The notes under the pieces: generated by a model
Databases searched by the model: none
Told to the model about the DNA's origin: nothing
Seen by the model: only the letters and a program-made list of their open reading frames with translations
Assembly (NCBI GenBank): GCA_965220265.1
Contig: CBDCPM010000004.1
Coordinates: forward strand, 3,410,001 to 3,474,000
Source: Bin87 sp965220265
GTDB lineage: Bacteria > Chloroflexota > Dehalococcoidia > Lucifugimonadales > UBA3495
Direction: 5' to 3'
Length of the DNA: 64,000 nucleotides
In this document: one piece after another, positions 44,618-53,010 of the stretch
Numbering within the stretch: position 1 is the stretch's first letter
How the letters are laid out: each line of letters opens with the position of its first letter
Made by a program: the position numbers and the translations under genes

Positions 44618-44770
44618 AATGCGCCTGGCTGCTGTGGCGATGTATTTCGCGACCCGCCCTGAGGAAGCCATCAAGTGGTGCGGGGAAAGCTCCCGCACCA
44701 CCCACGGCACCAGAGTGTGCATCGACGCGTGCCGGTACTTCGGCGGGTTGATCATGGGTGCCCTGCATGT
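44618..44770 (+). pseudogene. ADP-ribosylglycohydrolase fragment
   Basis: About 50 codons read LMRLAAVAMYFATRPEEAIKWCGESSRTTHG in parts (LMRLAAVAM, SSRTTHGT, DACRYFGGLIMGAL). These match the conserved core of ADP-ribosylglycohydrolase/DraG-like proteins, where S-x-T-T-H-G and the D-A-C-R-Y motif are characteristic. It is cut by IS1380 on the left and by istA on the right, so both ends are gone. Confidence 0.7.
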
Positions 44771-45945
44771 GGCAGCGAAGGAGGAATTGCTGTCGGAAAG
44801 ATATTGTCCACGACAAATCGCGGCGGGCACCGGGCTGTCCCGTAATACGGTGCGTAAGTACCTGGGGGCGGCACAGGCCGAGGGCATTGCCCAGGATGGG
44901 CTGGCTCCCGATGATGAGCAGTTGGTCCGGTTGGTTGGGATCAGCCTGTCGGGACCACGGCAGGTAGCGACGCCCCGGCAGGACTTGCTGGAGCCGTGGG
45001 CGGACCAGATCTATCAGTGGATCACCAACGACCGGCTGCAGATGACCCGCATCCACGAGTTGCTGGCCATGCGGGGCTGTGTGGTGTCCTAACCGTCGCT
45101 GCGCCGTTTCATCGTGAAGCGCAACCGGCACAAGCCGAGCAAGACCACAGTACGGATGGCGGACACGCCGCCGGGGGAGGTGGCCGAGGCGGACTTCGGC
45201 CGGTTGGGCATGATCACCGACCCGGCGAGCGCAAGGCGGTCTGGGCCATGGTCATCGTGCTTGGTCATTCCCGCCACTGCTTCGTCTGGCCCATGCAGCA
45301 GCACAAGCTTCCGGACGTCATCGCCGGTCTCGAGGCGGCGTGGGCATTTTTCGGCGGGATACCCAAATACCTGGCATCGACAATTTCCCCGCCTCCGTGG
45401 TGGGCACGGATCCCCTGAATCCCATTCTCACCAGGGGCTTCCTGGAGTACGCCCAGCACCGGGGCTTCATCCCCGATCCGGCGAGGGCAGGCAATCCCCA
45501 GGACAAACTCAAGGTGGAACGCAAGGTGCCCTACGCCAGAGAGCGTTTCTTCAAGGGCGCTGACTTCGACGACTTCCCCCACGTAAGAGCGGCCGCGCCC
45601 AGGTGGTGCCTGGAGGTGGCTGGCCAGCGCATCCATGGCACCACCCGCAAGAAACCCCTGGTGGTCTTCCAGGATGAAGAGCGACACACCCTGCTCCCTT
45701 GGGACGGCGTGCCCTATGAGATCGCCCACTGGCGCACCAACACCGTTCATCGGAACTTTCACATCCAGTGCCTGGATGCGCTCTACTCGGTGCCGTCGCA
45801 CCTCTGCCGGCCGGGCCAGAAGGTGGAAGTCAGTGTGGACAGCAAGCTGGTCCGCATCTACCACCGGGGCCAGCTGATCAAGACCCACGTCCGCCAGCCG
45901 GCGGGCGGGCGTTCCACCGACCCTGACGACTATCCTGCGCTCGAT
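44771..45945 (+). pseudogene. IS21-family transposase IstA, decayed
   Basis: The frame fused to the glycohydrolase gives the IstA helix-turn-helix (KEELLSERYCPRQIAAGTGLSRNTVRKYLG in outline). Catalytic parts follow as VRMADTPPGEVAEADFGRLG, KAVWAMVIVLGHSRHCFVWPMQ, IPKYL, then IDNFPASVV and the later WDGVPYEIAHWR. It has a TAA at 45090-45092 where a Tyr is expected (VS-stop-PSLRRF) and two frame changes near 45228 and 45385. No istB copy follows here; an istB fragment is at 61628. Confidence 0.78.
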
Positions 45946-46503
45946 TTTAAGCGGCGTAAGCGGATGAAGGCCAACCAGGGTGAGTTGCACGAGAACATCA
46001 AGGACTTGTTCAAATGCCAGGAGCATGCGGGATGGGACAGCGTGGCTTACAGCCACCACGAGCAACTGGACAAAGACCACGGTCGGCGGGAACGCCGCCA
46101 GTGCCGGGTGATCACCGACCCAGAGGAACTGGCTTAGGTGGACCCCCGACAGTGGACCAGCTTGGGCGTGGTGGCCAAGGTCAGCTACCGACGGGACAGT
46201 GCCGAAGGTTCACCAGAAGATACCCGATACTACATCTGCGGCTATCCGGCGGACGTGGCCACGCTGCTGGCGGCGCGGAGCCACTGGAGCATCGAGAACA
46301 GCCTGCACTGGGTGTTGGACGTGGCCTTCGACGAGGATCACAGTCGAGTGAGGACGGGCCATGCCAACCAGAACCTGGCGGTGATCAGGCACCTGGCCCT
46401 GAACTTGCTCAAACAGGAACGCAGCGCCAAAGTCGGCATCAAAGCCAAACGCAAAAAGGCCGATTGGGAGTTCGATTACCTGCTCAAAGTCCTATCCCAA
46501 TGA
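45946..46503 (+). pseudogene. ISAs1-family transposase, C-terminal fragment
   Basis: From about 45960 the frame matches the ISAs1 C-terminus: MKANQGELHENIKDLF, HHEQLDKDHGRRERRQCRVI, then, after a TAG at 46135-46137, WTSLGVVAKVSYRR, RYYICGYPADVATLLAARSHWSIENSLHWVLDVAF and NLLKQERSAKVGIKAKRKKADWEFDYLLKVL (cited in part). The N-terminal half is lost at the junction with istA, in the same frame. Both the junction and the in-frame stop mark it as a remnant. Confidence 0.78.
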
Positions 46504-46681
46504 AATGCGATTGCCCTGATCGAGGTCCCGCTGATATGCGGTCACCGGCGCCGTATCCCCGCTGGATTCTGTGGCAGGCGATACCATGGCACCAGCGGTA
46601 CAAAACCTCGCGGCCCTTGACTCGGATCAATTGCTTCCTCGATGGAGATCGGCACTTCCCCCGCTTTTGGTGAGAGTGCCC

Positions 46682-47851
46682 CTACGTTCCGGAACCGTCC
46701 TGCGCGCTACTGGCGTGTGTCCTGACAACGTTGAAGAGGGGCCGGGTGCGGGGCCTCAGCTTGGCCTTCCCGTTGTGGTCAAAATAGTAGGCGTACTCTT
46801 CGTCAGTGCTTCCCCAGAACTTGATGCCTGAAGTGATAAGCCCCTCGTTGTACGCGACCTGAAGACCCTCGTATGGGATCTCCACTACGGTCTGGGTGAC
46901 CATTCCGGAGTTCAACATGACGACCCTCCGGTCGGTGGCCACCACGACGCCGTTGTGAACGTCTGGCGCGAAACGCTGAGCCCCACCCACCGGTTGGCCC
47001 AGAGCCGCACCGAAGGCAGTGCTCACGGCCGCTCTGGTCACAGCCTGCGCGATGGTATCGAATTCATCGGCTGGGCCCCATCGGCCCCCCATCCAATACT
47101 CGATGCTCTCGTCATCCTCCAGTATCTCGTGGAGCATCCGGCGCTCGCCCGGATAGACGTCAGTCTTCTCGCCGGAAAGGTTGCTCATCAGCACGGCTAC
47201 GATGCGCTCCAGCGGGTTGGGCTCGTTTCGGCCCCACATGGTCGACCGTTCCCGCCACTGGGCGTCGATTCGCTCCGTTTTGCCTATTGCGGCGTATTGG
47301 ACTGCCGCCTTCCGACCGGAATCTAGAGCTGTGTTCGTTGAGGCGGATGGTTCCTCGAAATTGGACCCCAGGAGTGGAGGCGGGTTGGCCTTCGTGTCCT
47401 GCACCTTTTCGGCGAACCGACGAGCCTGGCCGTCGCGGACCTCCGTGATCTTGTTGATGCCCCGGGCGTCGTCGTTGCCCAACCAATTGCTCAGGCTCAA
47501 GCCTGCGATGGTCACACCGTCCCCAGCGCCGTCGTAATCCACCGAGATTATGGTTTCCATGGGCATCTCAGTGACCAAATGTGGTCCAAAGGATGCCCCC
47601 TTCAGCATCACCACCCGTTCCCTCGTTACGAGGACTACTCCCTTGTTCCGCCGCATTCGGTCCATGCGGCTTGCTCCTTCCCGGAACACGGAGCCAGGGC
47701 CCCAAGTGCAGGAAACCAGCGCCTCGATCTCCTCGTCATCTTGCAGTAACTCGTACAGCGACCGGAGCTCCGAAGAGTGGTCCTTTCCCCAGCCCGGCTG
47801 CAGCGTCTGCCAGCGGGCATCGATCCTGCTTCGCTTATCCTGCATAGCCAT
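46682..47851 (-). CDS. protein with two tandem PH-like (YokE/bPH) domains
   Basis: A 389-residue cytosolic-looking protein that contains the same unit twice. Each unit begins RIDA-x-W, has a helix ending in a DDE(E/S)IE motif (QDDEEIEALVSCTWGPG, EDDESIEYWMGGRWGP), then a strand with VV(L/A)T-x-(E/D)RRVVML and V(T/V)E(M/I)P(M/Y)E. This matches bacterial PH-like domains of the YokE/bPH type. Linker residues 130-185 are Ala/Lys/Ser-rich. GGAG is upstream of the ATG. It is the only intact cellular gene between two IS clusters; a role in stress or membrane sensing is possible but unsupported. Confidence 0.7.
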   Translation of the reverse strand: MAMQDKRSRIDARWQTLQPGWGKDHSSELRSLYELLQDDEEIEALVSCTWGPGSVFREGASRMDRMRRNKGVVLVTRERVVMLKGASFGPHLVTEMPMETIISVDYDGAGDGVTIAGLSLSNWLGNDDARGINKITEVRDGQARRFAEKVQDTKANPPPLLGSNFEEPSASTNTALDSGRKAAVQYAAIGKTERIDAQWRERSTMWGRNEPNPLERIVAVLMSNLSGEKTDVYPGERRMLHEILEDDESIEYWMGGRWGPADEFDTIAQAVTRAAVSTAFGAALGQPVGGAQRFAPDVHNGVVVATDRRVVMLNSGMVTQTVVEIPYEGLQVAYNEGLITSGIKFWGSTDEEYAYYFDHNGKAKLRPRTRPLFNVVRTHASSAQDGSGT

Positions 47852-48339
47852 CGTCTATCTCCGGGGTAGATTTCATTGCGTACAGCATCAACTCCCGACG
47901 AGTCCAACAGCGGGCACCTCACACAGACCTCGGGCTTCTACTTCTGACCTACCAATCGTGAGGTGGGCTCGGAAACTCAATAAATGAAAAATTTTCGCTT
48001 GATGTTCCCTGTAAACCTGCAATATTCAGAAACTCTCTACGAATTGTGGTCGCAGTATAGCAGCGTGTGCTGTTTCCGAGCAAAAGGGGTGAGAGCCTCG
48101 GCTGCCCAGCATGTGCCGGCTGGGTGGAAGACTGGCGGGAACCTGATGATGCCCTATTTCTCACCCCTCTACAGTGGTGACTAATCTACACTTGCGGCGG
48201 GATAATTGAGGGCCTCATCTCATTGCAATATTACGGGCGGTTGAGCCCTTTTGGGATCGGTCCGCTGCCGGGCGGCGGACTCTCTTACCGGAAGCTGTGT
48301 GCGGTCGGGGGGCCACAGATTAATAGGTAGTGTCCCTTA
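47852..48339. other. intergenic spacer without a supported gene
   Basis: No gene, RNA or repeat was recognised between the PH-like gene and the IS5-type element. Only short frames occur, none with family features. Confidence 0.4.
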
Positions 48340-49217
48340 GAGGGTGTCTAAAAAGAGGGAAGGCGGGCCAGTCGGCGTAGCATGAGGCCGGTCATGGAGA
48401 TGTAGATCCAGGTTTCCGTGGTTTCGCACAATGCCTCGTAGTCCTTGCTCAATCGCCGCTGCCGGTTCAGCCAACCGAAGGTGCGTTCCACTACCCAACG
48501 CCGGGGCAGCACCTGGAAGGTGTGTTGCTGTGCTGGACGGCGCACCAGTTCCAATCTCCAACCGGCCACCGTCTGGGCCCACGCCACCAGTTTGCCGCCG
48601 TACGCGCCGTCGGCCCAGATCAATTGTAGCCGAGGGAAGCGGCCCATCAAACGCCGTAATACCAACCGCGCGCCGTCTCGGTCCTGAATGTCAGCCGGAT
48701 GCACCGCCACCGCCAGCAGCAGTCCCAGGGTATCTACTACGATATGGCGTTTGCGTCCCTTCACCTTCTTGCCCGCGTCGTAGCCTCTGGGCCCCCTTTT
48801 TCCGTGGTCTTTACCGACTGGCTGTCGATGATGGCCGCGCTGGGGCTGGTCTCCCGGCCCTGAGCCGGCCGCAGCATGGCGTGCAGCGTGTCGTGGGCCC
48901 GCTGCCAAGTTCCGTCCCGACGCCAGGTGCGGAAGTAATGGAACACAATGCGCCACGGCGGCAGGTCATGGGGCCGCATCCTCCAGGAGCAGCCGGTGCG
49001 CAGCACGTAGCGGATGGCGTTGACGATCTCCCGTCTCGGGTAGGTGATCGGCCGACCGCCCGGCTTGGGCGGAGGTAACAGGGGTTCGAACAGTTGCCAT
49101 TCTCGGTCGCTGAGGTCGCTGGGATAAGCTGGTCGTTCCATACCCCCACACTACGACCAACTCCTCCCTCTCTGCCTTCATGCGTCCAGACCAATTGGAC
49201 CCTTTTTAGACACCCCC
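48340..49217 (-). mobile_element. IS5-family element, second type
   Basis: Inverted repeats GAGGGTGTCTAAAAAG and, from the right end, GGGGGTGTCTAAAAAG (15 of 16). TA flanks both ends (48338-48339, 49218-49219). The right TA is the terminal TA of the MITE copy at 49218. The element is about 878 bp and differs in sequence from the one at 36357. Confidence 0.85.
48348..49141 (-). CDS. IS5-family transposase, two frames with A5G5 shift site
   Basis: The first frame (from 49141) encodes LSDREWQLFEPLLPP, IVNAIRYVLRTGCSWRMRPHDLPPW and IIDSQSVKTTEKGG. The second frame has RGYDAGKKVKGRKRHIVVDTLGLLL, IWADGAYGGKLVAW and VERTFGWLNRQRRLSKDYE (catalytic Glu). The frames meet at GGAAAAAGGGGG near 48786-48797, a typical -1 slippage site in this family. 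A full protein would need that slip; the shift is inferred. Confidence 0.82.
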
Positions 49218-49431
49218 TAATACTACAGTCGCGCTTCAAGGGAAGGACTCATATCACTGACCGTGCCCGAAGTTAGACGGCTGTCATGCACGCTGCTGTG
49301 ACTACTTTATGAGAGTGCTGACCTGCCTATCCGGTAGCCGTGGTGGAGCTGGCGGCACCAAGCCAGAGCCTTGGAATCCCTTACAAGAGGCACTTTCAGA
49401 GGCCCTCAATTCAAGTGCAACTGTAATACTA
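49218..49431. mobile_element. 214-bp MITE-like repeat, copy 2
   Basis: It begins TAATACTACAG and ends CTGTAATACTA. It has the same length as copy 1 (31588-31801), with scattered single-base changes throughout. The IS5-type element abuts its left TA and the IS256 remnant starts at its right end. No gene inside. Confidence 0.8.
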
Positions 49432-49456
49432 AGAGCGTCGCCCTCGTTGGCGTTGA

Positions 49457-50110
49457 TCAGGCCGCTGCGTCCAGCATATTAGGGGCGAGCAGCGCATCGT
49501 TGCCGATGGCGTTGGGGATGGTGAGATAGCGGCGGGCTTCGGCCCATTCGTCGTGCTGCTCGGCCAGCGCCGCGCCCACCAGCCGCCGCGCCGACTGCCA
49601 GTTGAGGAAAATGCCCACCACGTCCCCTTTCGGGGGCAGGCTCGGCGGCGACGGATCTCCCGGTTCAGCCGTTCCTGCGGGTTGTTGGACCACAGCTTCT
49701 GCCAGTGGGACACCGTGAAGGCCAGGATGTACGGCGCGGCGTTCGCCAGCAGCTCGGCCACCTGGGGAAAGGACTCCCGAAGTTGTTCCACCACTCGGTC
49801 CAATTGGGCGTGGACTTCCTCGGGAGACAGCTGCTGGTAGATGGTGCGCACCATGGTGGCCACGCTGGGTTGGGCACTCGGGTGAGCAGGTTGGCCATGA
49901 AGCGGGTGCGGCAGCGTTGCCAGCTGGCCCCAGCAAACACCGCGGCGATGGCGTTCTTCAGCCTTTGGTGAGCATCGGAGGTAAGCAGTTCCACACCGCT
50001 GAAACCCCGGGTGCTCAGCGAGCGGAGGAAGGCAAGCCATTTTTGGCTCGCCCAGAAAACTCTCCAGCGCTTCTCCTAAATAAAAGCGTCCGGCCGGCAT
50101 CAAGCCGGGA
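49457..50110 (-). pseudogene. IS256-family transposase, C-terminal remnant
   Basis: Frames on the minus strand together read SDAHQRLKNAIAAVFAGASWQRC, MVRTIYQQLSPEEVHAQLDRV, then HWQKLWSNNPQERLNREIRRR and VVGIFLNWQSARRLVGAALAEQHDEWAEARRYL (in outline), ending LAPNMLDAAA at a TAA near 49457. At least two frameshifts separate them. The N-terminal half is absent; the recognisable part fades near 50110. The final stop is 25 bp from the MITE. Confidence 0.75.
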
Positions 50111-50416
50111 GAGTCGCCGTCGGCAGGCCTTGTATTTACCCTGGCCGACCTTCGTGCGGGGCGGGAGGGATGGGTCTGCTTGGCCCAGGGGTCTGCGGTT
50201 TGGGCGGCGCGGATACTCTGAACATCAGATGCTCCTTGTGGCAGGACTGCCCCTGCATTGTACCCCTCTGCATCAGCTCTGCTGCTGACGAAGGATAGCA
50301 TCCCAACACTCATTTCGTGCGACCGGTTTTCAACCATTCCCGCCACTGACGGCAGCTCCGCGCTGGCGCGTAGAATGGTTGGGTAGCCGTCATTCCCCGG
50401 CTGCTGGAGTGGCCCC

Positions 50417-50560
50417 ATGACCTCACCATCGGCCAAATCGCCCCCATTTCCGAAGCTGCAGGAGAACTGCGACGTCTGCGGCGACCAATCGCCCTCGCAC
50501 CTGGCCCGCATCGGCGTCACCCGACACCCCCAATGCCGCGAGGGCGGCCATCCCCAGTAG
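50417..50560 (+). CDS. small Cys/His-containing peptide
   Basis: A 47-residue frame: CDVCGDQ, then SHLARIGVTRHPQC. The C-x2-C...H-x2-C spacing fits a zinc finger. No strong ribosome-binding site (GCTGGAGTGG 10-19 nt upstream). Low certainty; kept because of the clean Cys/His pattern. Confidence 0.35.
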   Translation: MTSPSAKSPPFPKLQENCDVCGDQSPSHLARIGVTRHPQCREGGHPQ

Positions 50561-50618
50561 TGAGCATGGGCGCCAGGGATCAGTCCCGACGCGGCCAACT
50601 ACCGGTCGCAGGTCCATC

Positions 50619-50840
50619 TCAACTACCGAACGTCGGGTAGGGTTCATGATCGTCAAGGTCGGCGATAGCCTGGGCGAGACGTTCGGCAACTTCGTCGGCC
50701 AACTGGCAGCCCTGACACCGGTAATCCTCGCCTTCCGCGCCGGTGTCCTGGTTGTCCACCCGGTACTGCCAGACTGTGACCACGCCGCAATGCTGACAAT
50801 GGTCAAAGATGGCAGCTGGTTTAGGCTGGCTCATCGGCAT
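50619..50840 (-). CDS. small zinc-ribbon protein
   Basis: A 73-residue acidic protein with CQHCGVV and CQGCQLA separated by about 22 residues, a typical zinc ribbon, then a helix DEVAERLAQAIADLDDHE. No partner gene can be linked to it. Short and unique, so only moderate support. Confidence 0.45.
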   Translation of the reverse strand: MPMSQPKPAAIFDHCQHCGVVTVWQYRVDNQDTGAEGEDYRCQGCQLADEVAERLAQAIADLDDHEPYPTFGS

Positions 50841-51609
50841 TCTTCCAGCATGGCATTCTACCGCGCGAGGGCCGGCGCAGACACCTTGAAGCAGGACGAA
50901 CTACGCGCCGCCGCCGGACAGTGTTCGGAGCGATGGAGAATGCCTTGGGTGGTGAGGCGATGGATGTGGCAGCCTTGGAGTGGGTTTACGGGCGTTCCAG
51001 GAACTCCATGCCCACTCCAAAGAGCCTTCGCCGTAAGCAGTGGCGAGAGCAGCCCAACACAACCTACCTGGGTCCATCGTAGTCTGCCATCATCAAGCAG
51101 CGTTGAACGCGAGAGGGCTGTACTGTGGCGAGTGGATGGCCGGCTGTAGCCCTCTACCAACCATGGCAGCCGTCAGCGATCGGCTGACGAAAGCCGTGGC
51201 GCTTGTCCTGTTTGGACGCCGGAACGCGGTTCATCGTGGCCGACAGCATTCGCAACTTGGGGCAGGAAGATCACGTCGCAGCAATGCCGCACCGGAATCC
51301 TCTAACAAACGACTTCACGTAACGGCGATTGTGTTAATCACTGCGGCTATCAATAAGGCGGAGGGCGCCGGACGTCGTACGGCCAAACCAGGTCTACCGA
51401 TGCGTTGCGGCAGGTCCCTCCGACGACGGTGTCCAGCTATCTCCAATTTCGCGGCTGGATCTGCCAGGAGACCTTGTGCGCCCGAAGTTCAGTAACATTT
51501 GATTTGAGGTAATGCGCGGCAAGAGTAATTGTCGTCTATCAGGTACCACCGAGCAGGCAAAGACCAACGATCCTGTACACCAGTCGTTGCCTGCCGTACC
51601 ATTAATGTC
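50841..51609. other. non-coding region upstream of hen1
   Basis: No gene with family support. Frames here are low in matches and have mixed codon use. The last 70 bases form an inverted repeat before hen1 (see next entry). The promoter of the RNA-repair operon probably lies here; I could not define one. Confidence 0.4.
51542..51600 (+). promoter_or_regulatory. inverted repeat in the hen1 leader
   Basis: GGTAC (51542-51546) pairs with GTACC (51596-51600), and GCAGGCAA (51553-51560) with TTGCCTGC (51587-51594). The resulting stem-loop would end 10 nt before the hen1 start, where no clear Shine-Dalgarno is present. A role in translation control is speculative. Confidence 0.35.
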
Positions 51610-53010
51610 ATGCTGCTCACTATCTCTACCACGTATAAGCCTGCGACGGATTTGGGGTACTTGCTACACAAGAACCCTGGTCGATTTCAGACGTTCAATC
51701 TCCCATTCGGTAAAGCCGATGTTTTTTACCCAGAAGCTGAGAATGACCGTTGTACGGTAGCGTTGCTCCTGGGAATAGATCCCATCGGCCTGGTACGCGG
51801 CAAATCCGGTGCGCCTAACAACGGAGCCTGGCTTGAGCAATACGTGAACGATCGCCCATACGTGGCGTCATCACACCTGAGCGTGGCGATTGCCTCCGTA
51901 TTCCGCAGCGCAATGGCTGGCGCCGGCAAGGATCGGCCGGCACTGGCAGAGCAAGCCATTCCGCTCGAAGCTCGAATTGAGGTAGTGCCGTCTCGAGAAG
52001 GCGCCGACCTGATCCGGAAATTGTTCGAGCCGCTCGGCTATGTCGTTGAAATACAAGGTCATCCTCTGGACGAGCGTTTTCCCGAATGGGGCGCGAGCCC
52101 GTACTTCAGGGTGCAACTCACGTCGGAAACACGGCTGCGGGACCTTCTCGCCCACCTCTACGTGCTGCTGCCGGTGCTTGACGACGACAAGCACTACTGG
52201 GTTGGCGACGACGAGGTAGACAAGCTGCTCCGCTATGGCGAGGGGTGGTTGAACAACCACCCGCAGCGGGAACTCATTTCCCGGCGCTACCTGAAGCATC
52301 AGCGGGACCTCTGGCGCCAGGCGCTGGCCCAACTTCTTGACGCCGGCCAGTCTGACCCGAGTGTAACCACCATGCGGTATGGCCAGGAAGAAGAGCAACT
52401 TGAAGCCCCGCTGCGGTTGGGTGAGCAACGTATTCAGGTAGTGCTGGACACCGTCCGCACACTTGGCGCAACCCGCGTGCTCGATCTGGGATGCGGCGAA
52501 GGCAGACTGATCAGCGAGCTGATCCGGGAGCTGGCGATTGGTTCAGTAACGGGTCTGGACGTGTCCCATCGGGCGTTGGCAACGGCAGAGCAGCGTCTGC
52601 ATCTGGATACCCTGCCCAATCGGCAACGAGAACGCATCAACCTGCTGCACGGCTCACTCACCTACCGGGATAAGCGACTGTCCGGTTTTGAAGCGGCCAT
52701 AGCCATGGAGGTAATCGAACACATCGACCCACCACGGCTTGACGCATTTGAGGAGGTCGTTTTCGGTTCAGCAAAACCCGGCGCGGTGCTCATCACGACG
52801 CCGAACGTGGAGTACAACACTTTGTTCACGGGGTTGGCCGCTGGAGATTTCAGGCACCGGGACCACCGCTTTGAGTGGACGCGTCAGCAATTCCAGACTT
52901 GGTCGCGAGAGGTTGCGGATCGCCGCCAGTACGACGTGCGTTTCGCGGACATCGGCCCGGAGCACGACACACACGGCGCACCGACGCAGATGGCAGTCTT
53001 TACCCGATGA
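51610..53010 (+). CDS. hen1: 3'-terminal RNA ribose 2'-O-methyltransferase Hen1
   Basis: A 466-residue bacterial Hen1. The N-terminal domain begins MLLTISTTYKPATDLGYLLHKNPG, typical of the family. The C-terminal SAM-methyltransferase has VLDLGCGEGRL (about residue 290), the metal-binding acid/His group E367-x2-E370-H371 in AMEVIEHI and a later HRDHRFEWTR. The enzyme methylates the 3' ribose at a repaired RNA break. The ATG at 51610 is chosen because the family begins there; longer frames upstream have no match. Its stop overlaps the pnkp start (ATGA), so the two are translationally coupled. Confidence 0.93.
   Translation: MLLTISTTYKPATDLGYLLHKNPGRFQTFNLPFGKADVFYPEAENDRCTVALLLGIDPIGLVRGKSGAPNNGAWLEQYVNDRPYVASSHLSVAIASVFRSAMAGAGKDRPALAEQAIPLEARIEVVPSREGADLIRKLFEPLGYVVEIQGHPLDERFPEWGASPYFRVQLTSETRLRDLLAHLYVLLPVLDDDKHYWVGDDEVDKLLRYGEGWLNNHPQRELISRRYLKHQRDLWRQALAQLLDAGQSDPSVTTMRYGQEEEQLEAPLRLGEQRIQVVLDTVRTLGATRVLDLGCGEGRLISELIRELAIGSVTGLDVSHRALATAEQRLHLDTLPNRQRERINLLHGSLTYRDKRLSGFEAAIAMEVIEHIDPPRLDAFEEVVFGSAKPGAVLITTPNVEYNTLFTGLAAGDFRHRDHRFEWTRQQFQTWSREVADRRQYDVRFADIGPEHDTHGAPTQMAVFTR

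Noticed and set aside
45945..45968. Possible further IS701-like end because AAGCGGCGTAAGCG also occurs near 60150
   Set aside because: The shared stretch is short and lies inside an istA/ISAs1 junction frame; no terminal repeat accompanies it.
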